Below are positions 51,867-60,090 of a DNA stretch of 64,000 bases, in pieces; the first letter of the stretch is position 1, and the number at the start of each line of letters is the position of its first letter. The stretch is from assembly GCA_963575745.1 (NCBI GenBank), contig CAUYUJ010014335.1, positions 18,501 through 82,500 of the forward strand, written 5' to 3'. The notes under the pieces are model-generated. The model saw only the letters and a list, made by a program, of their open reading frames with translations. It was not told where the DNA came from and did no database searches. A program made the position numbers and the translations under genes. This stretch comes from Prorocentrum cordatum (taxonomy: Eukaryota; Sar; Dinophyceae; Prorocentrales; Prorocentraceae).

Positions 51867-52666
51867 ATGACTGCCAATGCTGAGACTGTCGGATCGCCAA
51901 TTTCCCTTGAGGAGTCCTTGCCAGCAGGGGTGGGAGGAGCAATGGACGGTGTCAAGCCGCCCATGAGCAAGGTCGAAGAATTCAAGCAAGCTTTGGAGCC
52001 GTACCAGCAGAAATACGGCCACTACTTGACGAAGCTCCGCCCGCCGCAGGAGTTCTTCCGATTTTCGAAGCCGAACGGCGACATTAAGAGTCGGCTTGAA
52101 GCCAACCTCAGCTACTTCCAGATCAACTACGCCGCGGTTTTCCTGGGAGCCATGCTGTTTGCTATTGTCACAACCCCGTCTTGCCTGATCGTCATCTCCG
52201 TGCTGGCGCTCGTGTGGGTTGCATTCCTGAAGAAGAACGATGACCCACAGTGGAAGGTCAACCTCGGGGGCATCGAGCTCGGGAAGACGCAGCGCTGGAT
52301 GGCCCTCAGCGCCGTCAGCGCGCTGGTGTTTCTGAGCTTCGTCGGCAAGGCTCGCGAGCGAAACACGCGTCCGTGTCCGCGGCCTCGTGGGCCTGACCCC
52401 CTGGGCAGCGACCCCGCGGATACGGGGCGCTTCTGTTGCGGATGCCGAGGCCCCGCGAGGCACGCATCCGTGCGACCACGTACCCGCGGGATCGCGCCCC
52501 GGAGTGCAGACCGACGGGGCGTGGCTGCGGATCCGTCCGCCGCTCGCGGAAGGTGCTCTTCTCGGCCGCCTTCTTCGGCGGCTGCCTCGTGGTGGCGCAC
52601 GGGGTCATGCACCCCGTCCCCGACGAGCTCGTCAGCAACGAGCAGGCGCAGCCCGTGGGCCCCTGA
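51867..52666 (+). CDS. PRA1/Yip3-family membrane protein (prenylated Rab acceptor-like)
   Basis: Two exons, 51867-52349 and 52553-52666, encode 198 residues, the usual size for this family. Family members sit in Golgi, ER and endosomal membranes and act on prenylated Rab GTPases. Residues 57-90 carry the signature: RPPQEFFRFSKPNGD, then RLEANLSYFQINYAAVF. Four hydrophobic stretches follow (about 87-103, 106-121, 143-159, 162-177), in two hairpins split by a polar loop (LKKNDDPQWK). The C-terminus is acidic and polar. The ATG at 51867 gives a full-length N-terminus and is preceded by TTCGCAG at 51858-51864, a possible SL acceptor. Without intron removal the frame would run from the third hydrophobic segment into Arg/Pro-rich sequence, and the fourth segment would be lost. 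An SL relict upstream points to origin as a retroposed mRNA. No symbol is given because the paralog is unknown. Confidence 0.88.
52350..52552 (+). other. Intron of the PRA1 gene (203 bp, GC-AG)
   Basis: The exon ends ...GTCGGCAAG and the intron begins GCTCGCGAGCG. The intron ends CCGCTCGCGGAAG and exon 2 begins GTGCTC. Length modulo 3 and the resumed hydrophobic frame both fit. AAGG spans both junctions as a 4-bp direct repeat. The intron ends are complementary (CGCGAGCG near the left, CGCTCGCG near the right). This resembles dinoflagellate introns derived from introner elements. There is no polypyrimidine tract before the acceptor. Confidence 0.85.
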
Positions 52667-52821
52667 CTGCCGCCGCGTCGCCGGCTGCCGCGCGGCGAGC
52701 GCCCGGGTTTGCAGGCACACGCGCTCCGCCCAGAGCGCTCTCCCTTGGAGCCGGGCGCGCGTGTGCAGCCTGGGCGCGCCGCCTTCCGCGCCGCCTCCCC
52801 TTCGAAGAGGAAACAACAGCT
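52667..52821 (+). other. 3' flank of the PRA1 gene
   Basis: GC-rich with no AATAAA-like signal and no A tract that would mark a retroposition end. Probably 3' UTR running into a dispersed repeat. Confidence 0.4.
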
Positions 52822-53065
52822 CAAGCAGTGGCGAAGCGTCCTGGCTCGCCTAGGTATAGGCCTACTCAAGAATGTTACGAGAACGGGTTTTGTGTGATTT
52901 GCACGAAATTGTCTTAGAACATGTCTGGTTAAGACTGTCATGTTTGAACAAACACATCGGGTTAATGTTCTAATAACAGTGTTGTTGTCCTTAAAACGTC
53001 TTTGGGCTTTTGGGACATTTCGTGGTAGGATCATCGGACTGCCGGGTTTGTCGGTCCCTGCTCAA
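52822..53065 (+). repeat. Dispersed repeat family I, copy 2
   Basis: GCGAAGCGTCCTGGCTCGCC, TTGCACGAAATTGTCTTAGA and GGGACATTTCGTGGTAGGAT match 22730-22975. It may form part of the PRA1 3' UTR. Confidence 0.75.
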
Positions 53066-53117
53066 ACAGCAGAGACATAATGTTTCGGACATCCAGCAGG
53101 ATGTTTTGGATCGGCGT

Positions 53118-53190
53118 TGGCCCCCCTCCCTGGCGCGCGGAGCGCGCCAGCGGGGGCGCCGGAGGCGCCGCCAGGGGGTCCAGCGCCGTT
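53118..53190. repeat. Family J palindromic core, copy 2
   Basis: CTGGCGCGCGGAGCGCGCCAG (53131-53151) and GGGGCGCCGGAGGCGCCGCC, the reverse complement of the 20.85-kb core. Confidence 0.8.
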
Positions 53191-53269
53191 CCCAGGACTC
53201 CGCGCGGAGCTCCATCAGTTCAGGATTCGGGCAGTTTGTTGTTCTTCTATCCTCCGCTTAAGTCAAAAA
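53191..53269. other. Short spacer
   Basis: No feature recognised. Confidence 0.3.
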
Positions 53270-53432
53270 CCCTAATAAGGACGCGCGACATTTCTCAGGG
53301 TACCCTGGCGTCCTTGCTTTTCCTTGCTCTTGCGTCCTTGAGGTTTTCGTCGTCCGCCGCCTCAAAAATCCCAACTTCGGCTTCCAAGGGTCTTGCGTCC
53401 TTACCGCGCGTCCTTAGTAGGGTTTTTGACTG
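53270..53432. mobile_element. Family B inverted-repeat element, copy 2
   Basis: AGTCAAAAACCCTAATAAGG at the left and CCTTAGTAGGGTTTTTGACT at the right are complementary. The interior (GGGTACCCTGGCGTCCTTGC, GGTCTTGCGTCCTTACCGCG) matches the intact copy with substitutions. Confidence 0.8.
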
Positions 53433-53898
53433 TATGATGTTCTGACCTACCGTGACCTTCATCACCAGAAGGCACGTCGAGCACCAAGGAAGCACCGAAC
53501 TGCAGGGTCTGCACGGGTCGGGCCCTTGGCGGCGGTATTGGTTCGACGTTTCGCCATCGCGTCGGGTATGGGAACAACATGATCCTCCGCACGGCAGGTC
53601 CTTAGTGGGCCCCAGAATCGGCAGGGCCGTTTTTCGCCGTTTCCCAAAAAAAAGTATCTCTCGAAAGTGCAAGCCAACGGCTCCCGGATAGGAATCGGCG
53701 CCGGAAGCGGCAACACACAAAAACGGCAGCGGAACCAACGGCGCGGGGACCCGCAGGAACACGGCAACGCGAAGACCCTGCCCTTCCCGGGGCCCACTGA
53801 GGGCAGGCCCACTCTCCTTGACCCCTCCTCCTCCGCTCCGCCCCGCCGCGTCCGCGGCTGGGCCGGACCGGGCGGCGTGCGGCGGGCACGTCAAGGCT
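53433..53898. other. Unassigned spacer
   Basis: No gene or repeat partner recognised. Confidence 0.4.
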
Positions 53899-54067
53899 GA
53901 AGTCGGGCCTGTTCCCCTACAGGGGGGTTTTCAACGAAGAATAGAAAGTGCCCCAAAAGTGTTCCAAATTGGTCAGAACAGTAACAAATCGTCCCCAGAC
54001 ACTATTTTTTGACTATTTTTGAATACTCCCCTGTAGAGGGACAGGCCCGACGACCTGCCCGACTTAA
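53899..54067 (+). mobile_element. Family A MITE-like element, copy 9
   Basis: TGAAGTCGGGCCTGTTCCCC at the left and GGGACAGGCCCGACGACC with TGCCCGACTTA at the right. The last CCCGAC is duplicated. The internal TCGTCCCCAGACACTATTTT is in the inverted sense, as in copies 4 and 6. Confidence 0.9.
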
Positions 54068-54209
54068 GTCAACGCACGAGCGCGCGGCACGGGGCCCAAC
54101 GGGGCGGCGTGCGAAGACCGAGCGAGACTGCAGACGCAAGCGAAGCAAAAGGCATGACAGCTGGCGCAGGGCTTGAGAGCAGCCTGTTGGCTGCGGAGGG
54201 GCCACCGCG
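54068..54209. other. Unassigned spacer
   Basis: No feature recognised. Confidence 0.3.
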
Positions 54210-54385
54210 CCGCAGCGCCGCCGACGCAGCGCCGATGCGGCTCGTCGTGGAGCCCGACTTCCTCCTCGCCGACGGCGCCGGCGCATCGCCGCTGCATCGG
54301 CGATGCGTCGGCGATGTGCGATGCGGCGCGATCCTCCGAGCCCACCTGCTCGGACCCCAGCCTGGGAGGCGTCGACCTGCGTTCT
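54210..54385. mobile_element. Family C element, copy 4
   Basis: GATGCGGCTCGTCGTGGAGC, ATCGGCGATGCGTCGGCGAT, GCGGCGCGATCCTCCGAGCC and CTCGGACCCCAGCCTGGGAG are collinear with copy 2. The left end is weak. Confidence 0.75.
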
Positions 54386-54524
54386 TCCCGATCGGGCTCT
54401 CCACCCAGGGGACGTCGGTCGCTGTGGGTGGCTCCGTGGAGCTCTCTGGCGCCTCGGCGAGGGGGCCCACGCGCTCGGTTCACGGTCTTGTGACCCTGAT
54501 CCGGCTGCATCCAGGCTGCATCCA
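54386..54524. other. Unassigned spacer
   Basis: No feature recognised. Confidence 0.3.
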
Positions 54525-54699
54525 TCGGGGGTGGACAGAATCCCCACCCTGACATGTCGAGTGGTGAATTGTCCGTTTTCGCTTCTCGAGAGGGCGCCGC
54601 GGCCGTCATTCTCCTGGCTTGCGCCCGCCAGGTCTGGCGGGGCCCGAGGTCGTTTTCACTAAACCATATTTTGCTAAAGGGGGTTCTGTCCATCCCCGA
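54525..54699. mobile_element. Family E inverted-repeat element, copy 2
   Basis: TCGGGGGTGGACAGAATCCC and GGGTTCTGTCCATCCCCGA are complementary ends. The interior GAATTGTCCGTTTTCGCTTC and GCTTGCGCCCGCCAGGTCTG matches 13978-14149. Confidence 0.88.
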
Positions 54700-55604
54700 A
54701 TCCATAGGGCACGACGCGGCACCAGCCAGATATGTGGAACCAAGCATATGGAAAACCACATGGCGCTGGCCATCGGGTGCAGACCAAACGACACATGATC
54801 GAGGACAGCATCACATTCAAGGTCGGACTGTACGCCTCCATGTGCTCGCGTTTTGAAGTACTTACTGTGTATGAGTCATCGATGCCCGCCCTTTCTCGTC
54901 TTTGATCGTCCTCCTCGTATTCCTCTGCCCAGAGTAGTTGGCGCAGCCCGGCATCGATTGGCATCGATTGCATCACATAGATTCGCCCATGGAGATTACA
55001 CAACATATATGTATTGTAGCTCACATATTGCGCAGTATGAAGTGTTCCACTTCCAACACTGCACAACATTCAACATTGGTTGCAGGGCACATATTGCACA
55101 ACATGGATTGCCCAACCTCGGTTGCACCACAGCGCTAGCACATAATAGATCGTTCGAAACACGCTGTTTGGGGTATACGCTGGCTAACATCCTCCTGACT
55201 TGCCACGTGCAGCTGGCGCAGCCTCGAAAGAAGCGGGAATCGGGAGCGGCCAAGAGGGGGGTAATGACTAGGGGGGGATGATATCATGGCGTGGGCCATG
55301 ATACTTTCTCAACTTTCATGGCGCCTCTCCTAATATTCATGACGTTCTCCGGCCCCACCCTGGGCCGCGCGCATGCCCCCGGCCATGATCTGCGCCCCCA
55401 TCCCCTTGGACGCCCCCCTCGTTGGCCGCCCCCGAGGGAAGGGAGGACGGAGCGCAGAGACAGGAGCGCGAGAGAGACGGGCAGGAGGGGGCTCGGGAGC
55501 AGGAGAGAGTCTGGCAGGAGCGAGGGGAGGGAGAGGAGGGAGCACGGGAGAGATTGGCGGGAGGGGGCTCGGGAGCAGGAGCACAGGGCAGCAGCACCCC
55601 AGCG
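54700..55604. other. Unassigned spacer
   Basis: The part 54700-55240 is AT-richer and has repeated CACATATTGC(A/G)CA(A/G)(C/T)AT motifs (about 55020-55110). The rest is purine-rich. No gene recognised. Confidence 0.4.
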
Positions 55605-56160
55605 GGCGGGTCGCGCGGGCGGACCCCAACACGGGCGGGCCGGGCGGGCGGACCCGGCCGGCGGGCGGTCGAGCGGGCGGCTCCCGAAAGCGTCAGTCCA
55701 GCGTGCATCGCGAAGACGTCCTCCTCCAGCCTCCTCCTCCTCCTCCTCCTCCTCCTCCTCCTCCTCGAGATCCTCCTCCTCCTCCTCCTCCTCCTCCTCC
55801 TCCTCCTCCTCCTCCTCCTCCTCCTCCTCCTCCTCCTCCTCCTCCTCCTCCTCCTCCTCCTCCTCCTCCTCCTCCTCCTCCCCCACGTCGCTCAGGAGTC
55901 AGCCCCGCGCTCCCTCTGGCTGCCGGTCGTGCCGCAGCGCGGTTCCCTCAAGCACTTCGCGAGGGCGGCCAGAGCGAGAGCGTGATTCCCTTGAGTGTCG
56001 AAGGCGCGGCGTGTCAGCACATTGCGAGGGTAAGGTGAGTCCCGCGCGAGGGCGCGGTCCGCGGATCGTGTGCGAGGAGGTCCCGCGCGGGAGCGCGCTT
56101 CGGAACACACTGTGGGTAAGTATCAGGCGGGAGCCGCTGTTGCTGCAGGTCGGGGGTCTA
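55605..56160 (+). repeat. Dispersed repeat family S, copy 2, with (TCC)n core
   Basis: GGCGGGCGGACCC and GAAAGCGTCAGTCCAGCGTG, then a (CTC)n tract of about 150 bp, then GAGCGTGATTCCCTTGAGTG, GGTCCCGCGCGGGAGCGCGC and GGCGGGAGCCGCTGTTGCTG. Same order as 30105-30450. Confidence 0.75.
55729..55881. repeat. Long (TCC)n tract
   Basis: About 50 CTC units with one GAGAT interruption near 55767. It produces poly-Ser, poly-Leu, poly-Pro or poly-Glu frames, and is not coding. Confidence 0.97.
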
Positions 56161-56760
56161 GGACTCCGTCTGAGGCCCCAGACGCTCCCTTGATAAAGAG
56201 CAGGCAGGGTGCGAGCCCTGGGAGAGCCACTCGAATTGAACAACCAAAGGGGCACCAGAGGGGGATATCAACATTAAGCATACGGTAGAGGTAAGACTCC
56301 AGAGGGCACCAGCCATCGGGCACCACAGAACAGTAGTTGTAGACCATCCTCGCGCAGCAACCATCAGGCACCGACCATACCGCACCAGTCACAGGACAGC
56401 ACAGGGCAGCGACCATCCGGGCGCAACTCATAGGGCCCCCCACGGAACCAACAATGCAGTGGAAACCTATGCCAAGAAATACCCTGCTTGCCTACAGGGT
56501 GGCCTGGGTTTCTTGGGTTACGATTGTTTTGTTATGGAAAGCGTGACATCCCCACACCAAAAATCAGTGGACGTTCTGGGGTCTCAGGGTCGGATTTCTT
56601 GTGGGAGGTTTCTTGTGGTCGAGCTCCTACTGTAGGGCAACAACTCCTAAGGCTGCAAGCGATAGGGCACGAGTCATCGGGGACCAGCCATGGACTCCAA
56701 CCGTAGGACACCAACCACCGGCCACCAGCGCGTCAAAGGCTGGCCACGGCCGACGTGGCC
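56161..56760 (+). repeat. ~22-bp AGGGCACCAGCCATCGGGC minisatellite
   Basis: Degenerate CACCA(G/A)CCATCGGGCACC units at 56285-56460 and 56635-56735, separated by unassigned sequence. Confidence 0.65.
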
Positions 56761-56764
56761 AGTT

Positions 56765-56900
56765 TCTTGCAACATCCAGCTGCGTGCGGCAAGTCCCGCT
56801 GCCGTGCCAGCCCAGCAATCTAGGTAGCGACTGCTCAAGCAGCGCAGACGGAGCCGTAACGTGTGACACCTCGTGTCTTTGGGCCTGGGAGAGCCAGCAC
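56765..56900 (+). repeat. Dispersed repeat family Q, copy 2
   Basis: ATCCAGCTGCGTGCGGCAAG, CCGTGCCAGCCCAG and TGACACCTCGTGTCTTTGGG match 43178-43300. Confidence 0.7.
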
Positions 56901-57454
56901 ACGTGACACCACGCGGCCCAGTCCGCACGGGGGCTATGGTGCCACGAAGCACGCGACTGGCATGCGGAAGCGAGTGCGGCGACGCTATGCGTTCGCACCT
57001 ACTCAGGCAAAATAGCTGGGGCCCAATGCGGGGAGCCGGATCGGGTGAGCTTGCCGAGCCGAGCGCGGCAGCAACAGCATTGGCACCCGCTGCAGTGGCA
57101 GGGCAGCGGCAGCGGGCACCTCAGCAGCAGGAGCAGTGGAGCGACGCAGCAGAACGGGTTCGACTGCGCCGACCTTGGCCCGCGTAAGCGCCCTCGTCTC
57201 CGATGCAGCGTGCCGCGCCGGCGGCCCGCGCCGCGTAGGCAACCGCGTAAGGTCGCCTTTCCATGTCGAAAAAGACCCGTTCTTGATCGTCGTTCAGTTG
57301 GAAGAGGCGGGGGGAGGAGGGAAGCAGAGAAAGGGCAATGGGTGGCGCGCGAGGCGTCGGAGAGAAAGCGAGGACCCAGCTGCACGGGAGAGCCAGGAGA
57401 AAAGCTGGAAGACGTCTAGCGCATCACCGTACTCATGAGGGGGAAAAGCACAGA
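56901..57454. other. Unassigned spacer
   Basis: GC-rich with GCAGCAGCAGC patches. No gene or repeat partner recognised. Confidence 0.4.
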
Positions 57455-57590
57455 CACGAGTAATCGTCGATCCCCCAGAAAAAAAAATAGGAAATATGGG
57501 AAGAGGGGGGGAAGACAAAAAACCATAACATATGGGAAAATATGGGGAATCCTGTTACGCGTGTATTTATTTGTGTGTCCCAGGGCCCCT
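57455..57590 (+). repeat. Dispersed repeat family F, copy 3
   Basis: GATCCCCCAGAAAAAAAAAT, ATATGGGAAAATATGGGGAA and TTTATTTGTGTGTCCCAGGG. Best match is 33925-34050. Confidence 0.8.
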
Positions 57591-57795
57591 TCACGTATAT
57601 GCAACCGTGCAGTGTCCCTCTTGGGGTTTGGTGCGTTCGGTCGGGGCCGCCCCTTGGGTCCTCGTGGGCCAGCTTGGGAGCCTCCCCGGCGGTCTAGGAC
57701 GCCTCCTGGAGCCCAGGGCAGCCCCCGATCTCCCAAAGGAGCTACCCCTGGTGGCCCCACAGGGTCCCTCCGGAGGGGACTCTGCCCCTAATAGA
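57591..57795 (+). repeat. Type M G-rich minisatellite
   Basis: Degenerate TTGGGGTTTGG, GGGGCCGCCCCTTGGGTCC and similar units. Confidence 0.45.
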
Positions 57796-58158
57796 GGTCG
57801 AGTGGATATCGCCTGCAGAGTTGATTCACCCCAGAATCGACATACTTGTTTGATCTAAGGTATGTGTCGCATCCATTCTGTAGATACACAAATGATCTGC
57901 GTGTGCTTCATCGATTCGGTGAAGACTTGATTATTGGGTGAACCCATGTCTGTTGTCGATCCCCATACCCGAAGAAGAATTGCATTCACACGTAGTGTGT
58001 TGTTTGGTAGTATTGGGTTCACGCGGTAGCCACTTGCAGGCCCGTCGCCGAAGGGCCACCAATGTTCCCCAGGTAGTTCGAATGGGGGCCCCGAGAGAGC
58101 CGCAATAGGTTCACAGGAGGGTCCAACTGTGCCTAACGATGTCCCCTCGACGCTCAAA
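57796..58158. other. 5' flank of the retroposed gene
   Basis: Unique-looking sequence with mixed composition. It was the pre-insertion target DNA. No exon recognised. Confidence 0.4.
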
Positions 58159-58175
58159 GATCGCGCCAGGATGGC
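58159..58175 (+). repeat. Target-site duplication of the retrocopy, left
   Basis: GATCGCGCCAGGATGGC, repeated exactly at 59357-59373. With the preceding AAA shared by both sites the repeat is 20 bp. It directly abuts the first base of the SL. Confidence 0.92.
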
Positions 58176-58197
58176 TCCGTAGCCATTTTGGCTCAAG
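58176..58197 (+). other. Intact spliced-leader relict
   Basis: T followed by CCGTAGCCATTTTGGCTCAA and G: all 22 positions match the dinoflagellate SL consensus (first base D = T). It is followed by ACGCTT rather than a GT donor, so it is not an SL RNA gene. Confidence 0.97.
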
Positions 58198-58273
58198 ACG
58201 CTTTGGTTCAGCCCGCCCCCGCCGGCACAGGCAGCGGCTTCTCTGCTTCAATCGGCCCGAAACCCCAACCGCG

Positions 58274-58876
58274 ATGGCCCGCCTGGTGCTCGCGGCCGCC
58301 GCACTCCTGCAGGCCACCGCTGTCCCCACCGGGTGCGGACATATGTTCAGCTACTGGGATTCTGTCGGCCCCGTCAGCTGTGACATCGGATGCTGGCGGG
58401 AAGTTGATGAGAACTCGAGGTGCGTCGAATCGGATAATTGTTGCCTCTGGTTCATGGATAGGGTCGCGGAGATATCGAACGCCCGCGATGGGAAGGAGGC
58501 CAAGGAGGTCGTCGCGTCCGATTCCAACGACCCAGATGCAGTGAAGGACATGATCTGTGAGCAGGCGCTCGGCGACCTGTACCTGGAGTGCCCCCACTGC
58601 AAGGGCGGCGAGGAGAAGTGCGCCCTCGGCGACTGGAATCATGAAACCCAGAAAACCAGGCTGTATTCCGTGATGGACGGCCTGCCGTTGGCAGGGCAGC
58701 GGTCTCTCGCGAGCGTTGCGACGATCGGCCTGGGAGCGATCGGGGGAGCCGCGGCGCTCGCAGGTGCCGCGTCGGCCTTCAGGCGTTGTGGCGCCCCCTC
58801 CGTGCCGGTGGATATCTCCGCGAACGAGGCCGCAGGGGAGGGCCAGCGCGCCCCGATCATGGCCTCGCAGTCCTGA
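58274..58876 (+). CDS. Cysteine-rich secretory-pathway protein with one membrane segment
   Basis: 200 residues, no intron. Residues 1-18 (MARLVLAAAALLQATAVP) are a signal peptide. Residues 19-143 form a luminal or extracellular domain with ten Cys (21, 36, 40, 50, 56, 57, 95, 106, 109, 116), including CDIGC, a CC pair and CPHC. Residues 145-169 (LASVATIGLGAIGGAAALAG...) are a Gly/Ala-rich membrane helix. A basic FRRC and a 28-residue polar tail follow, so type I topology is likely. CPHC resembles a thioredoxin-type CXXC, but no thioredoxin fold is evident. I do not recognise the family. The start at 58274 is chosen because it is the first ATG after the SL; the in-frame ATG at 58139 lies upstream of the SL and outside the mRNA copy. 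TTCAG at 58207-58211 could serve as a new SL acceptor. The frame is intact, so the copy may be functional, but expression cannot be judged. Confidence 0.85.
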   Translation: MARLVLAAAALLQATAVPTGCGHMFSYWDSVGPVSCDIGCWREVDENSRCVESDNCCLWFMDRVAEISNARDGKEAKEVVASDSNDPDAVKDMICEQALGDLYLECPHCKGGEEKCALGDWNHETQKTRLYSVMDGLPLAGQRSLASVATIGLGAIGGAAALAGAASAFRRCGAPSVPVDISANEAAGEGQRAPIMASQS

Positions 58877-59356
58877 TCAGCCCCAGGGCACTCTGCCGGG
58901 GCGCGGCCGATGACCGAGCGCCGCGAGATCCTGGGCCTCGGGCCCTGGTGGCGCTCAAAGCAAGCGCCGCCCGTAGCTGAATCTTCTGGCCCGGGGCCCC
59001 GAGAAGAACTTTTGGGGCGCATCCGAGGGAAGCGGTGCTGTGGCGCCGCCTGGAGCGCGAGACGGAGCCCAATGTTCTGGGGGCCCGCGGGAGCCTGGGC
59101 ACCCCCCTCGTTTTATAATTATTTTGAGCTTGAAGTTCCGCTGGACGCGAGGCAGCTTCGCTCCGTTTGTCTACCCTCTGCTTTTAGCTTTCGGCGTTGG
59201 AAGCAACTGTGGGCGCGAGGAAGCTTCGCTTCATTTCCTTTGGGGACACGGTTCCCACCTTTTTCTGCCTGGGGTCAGACAACAAGGTATGGTTAGGCGA
59301 CTTCGGTTTTGTTCCAATTCAGTTTGCGCTTGCGATCCTGCGAAGTCTTTAAAAAA

Positions 59357-59373
59357 GATCGCGCCAGGATGGC
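59357..59373 (+). repeat. Target-site duplication of the retrocopy, right
   Basis: GATCGCGCCAGGATGGC directly after AAAAAA; identical to 58159-58175. Confidence 0.92.
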
Positions 59374-60090
59374 CCGAATAGCTCCCACGAGGCTCAAATA
59401 TGTCACTTGGACGCATTAAGAGAAACATGTAGGAGGCTCCTAGAGTCCAGGACAGCCCCCACCTGCACTCGATACGCAGCATTGCTCAGGGACGTAATTG
59501 CATAACCCTAGCGCACCACACAGCAACATTAACCTGCCCATCCAGAATGAATGTGCGTTGCAAAGGCACGCGAGCCTCTGCGAAGGCTGCACATGGGGCT
59601 TACGCGTTGCACGCTCCATGGGACCTGTACGAGGCGGCACCGCGGGAAAGGACAAGGATAGGGCAGGACATGATGACGAAGAAGAGGTGGGCGAACGTTG
59701 TTCAGAGGGGAGCGGACATTGCATGTGCGCGAAGACGTGGACGAGGGTAAGGATCAGACGACGGCCCGGGGGAGGCGCGAAGACGAGGACGATGGCAAGG
59801 AGGGGGCGCATGACGGCCCAGAAGAGGACAGCAAGGGCACAGGCTAGGTTCGATGTGCATGGAGCACCACTCCGCTAGGTTCGATGTGCATGGACGCAGC
59901 CAAGTGATCGCACAGCCGGCCCGGGTGAATAGGCCGACCCTGCCAAATCAAGGGGACCCTTGTGTCCTGCGTCTCGCGACCCATGCCCCCTTCATTCCTA
60001 TGGCAACGTGGCCCTCGGAAGGGTCTTGTGTCCTCTCGCGTGTCCTGCCCAGTCAAGTCCGACTGCAAGGTGCTACTCCGTGAGAACCCC
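59374..60090. other. Unassigned spacer
   Basis: Contains a short tandem repeat of CTAGGTTCGATGTGCATGGA (about 59845 and 59876). No gene recognised. Confidence 0.45.

Larger units (their letters stand above)
58176..59356 (+). mobile_element. Full-length retroposed mRNA (processed gene copy)
   Basis: The order is SL (58176-58197), 76-bp remaining 5' UTR, intact CDS (58274-58876), about 475-bp 3' UTR, A tract (59351-59356), with a 17-20-bp direct repeat immediately outside both ends. This is the expected product of target-primed reverse transcription of a trans-spliced, polyadenylated mRNA. The 3' UTR has no AATAAA. It does have an internal imperfect repeat (CGCGAGGCAGCTTCGCTCCG near 59146, CGCGAGGAAGCTTCGCTTCA near 59214). 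The perfect SL and repeats imply a fairly recent insertion. Confidence 0.9.

Noticed and set aside
52350-52853. Unspliced C-terminal half of the PRA1 frame
   Set aside because: The unspliced frame turns Arg/Pro-rich and loses the fourth membrane segment. The +2 frame from 52553 restores it and stops at the expected length.
58176-58197. SL RNA gene
   Set aside because: An SL RNA gene would have a GT splice donor right after the leader. Here the leader is followed by ACGCTT and then a coding region, and it is preceded by a target-site duplication.
58139-58273. N-terminal extension of the Cys-rich protein from the upstream in-frame ATG
   Set aside because: That ATG lies 5' of the SL relict, outside the reverse-transcribed mRNA, and the extension would read through the direct repeat and the SL. 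It also lacks a signal peptide.
59374-59400. Second, decayed SL copy after the right direct repeat
   Set aside because: CCGAATAGCTCCCACGAGGC loosely resembles the leader, but it needs a large gap. The A tract plus target-site duplication explains the repeat better. It is the original sequence to the right of the insertion point.
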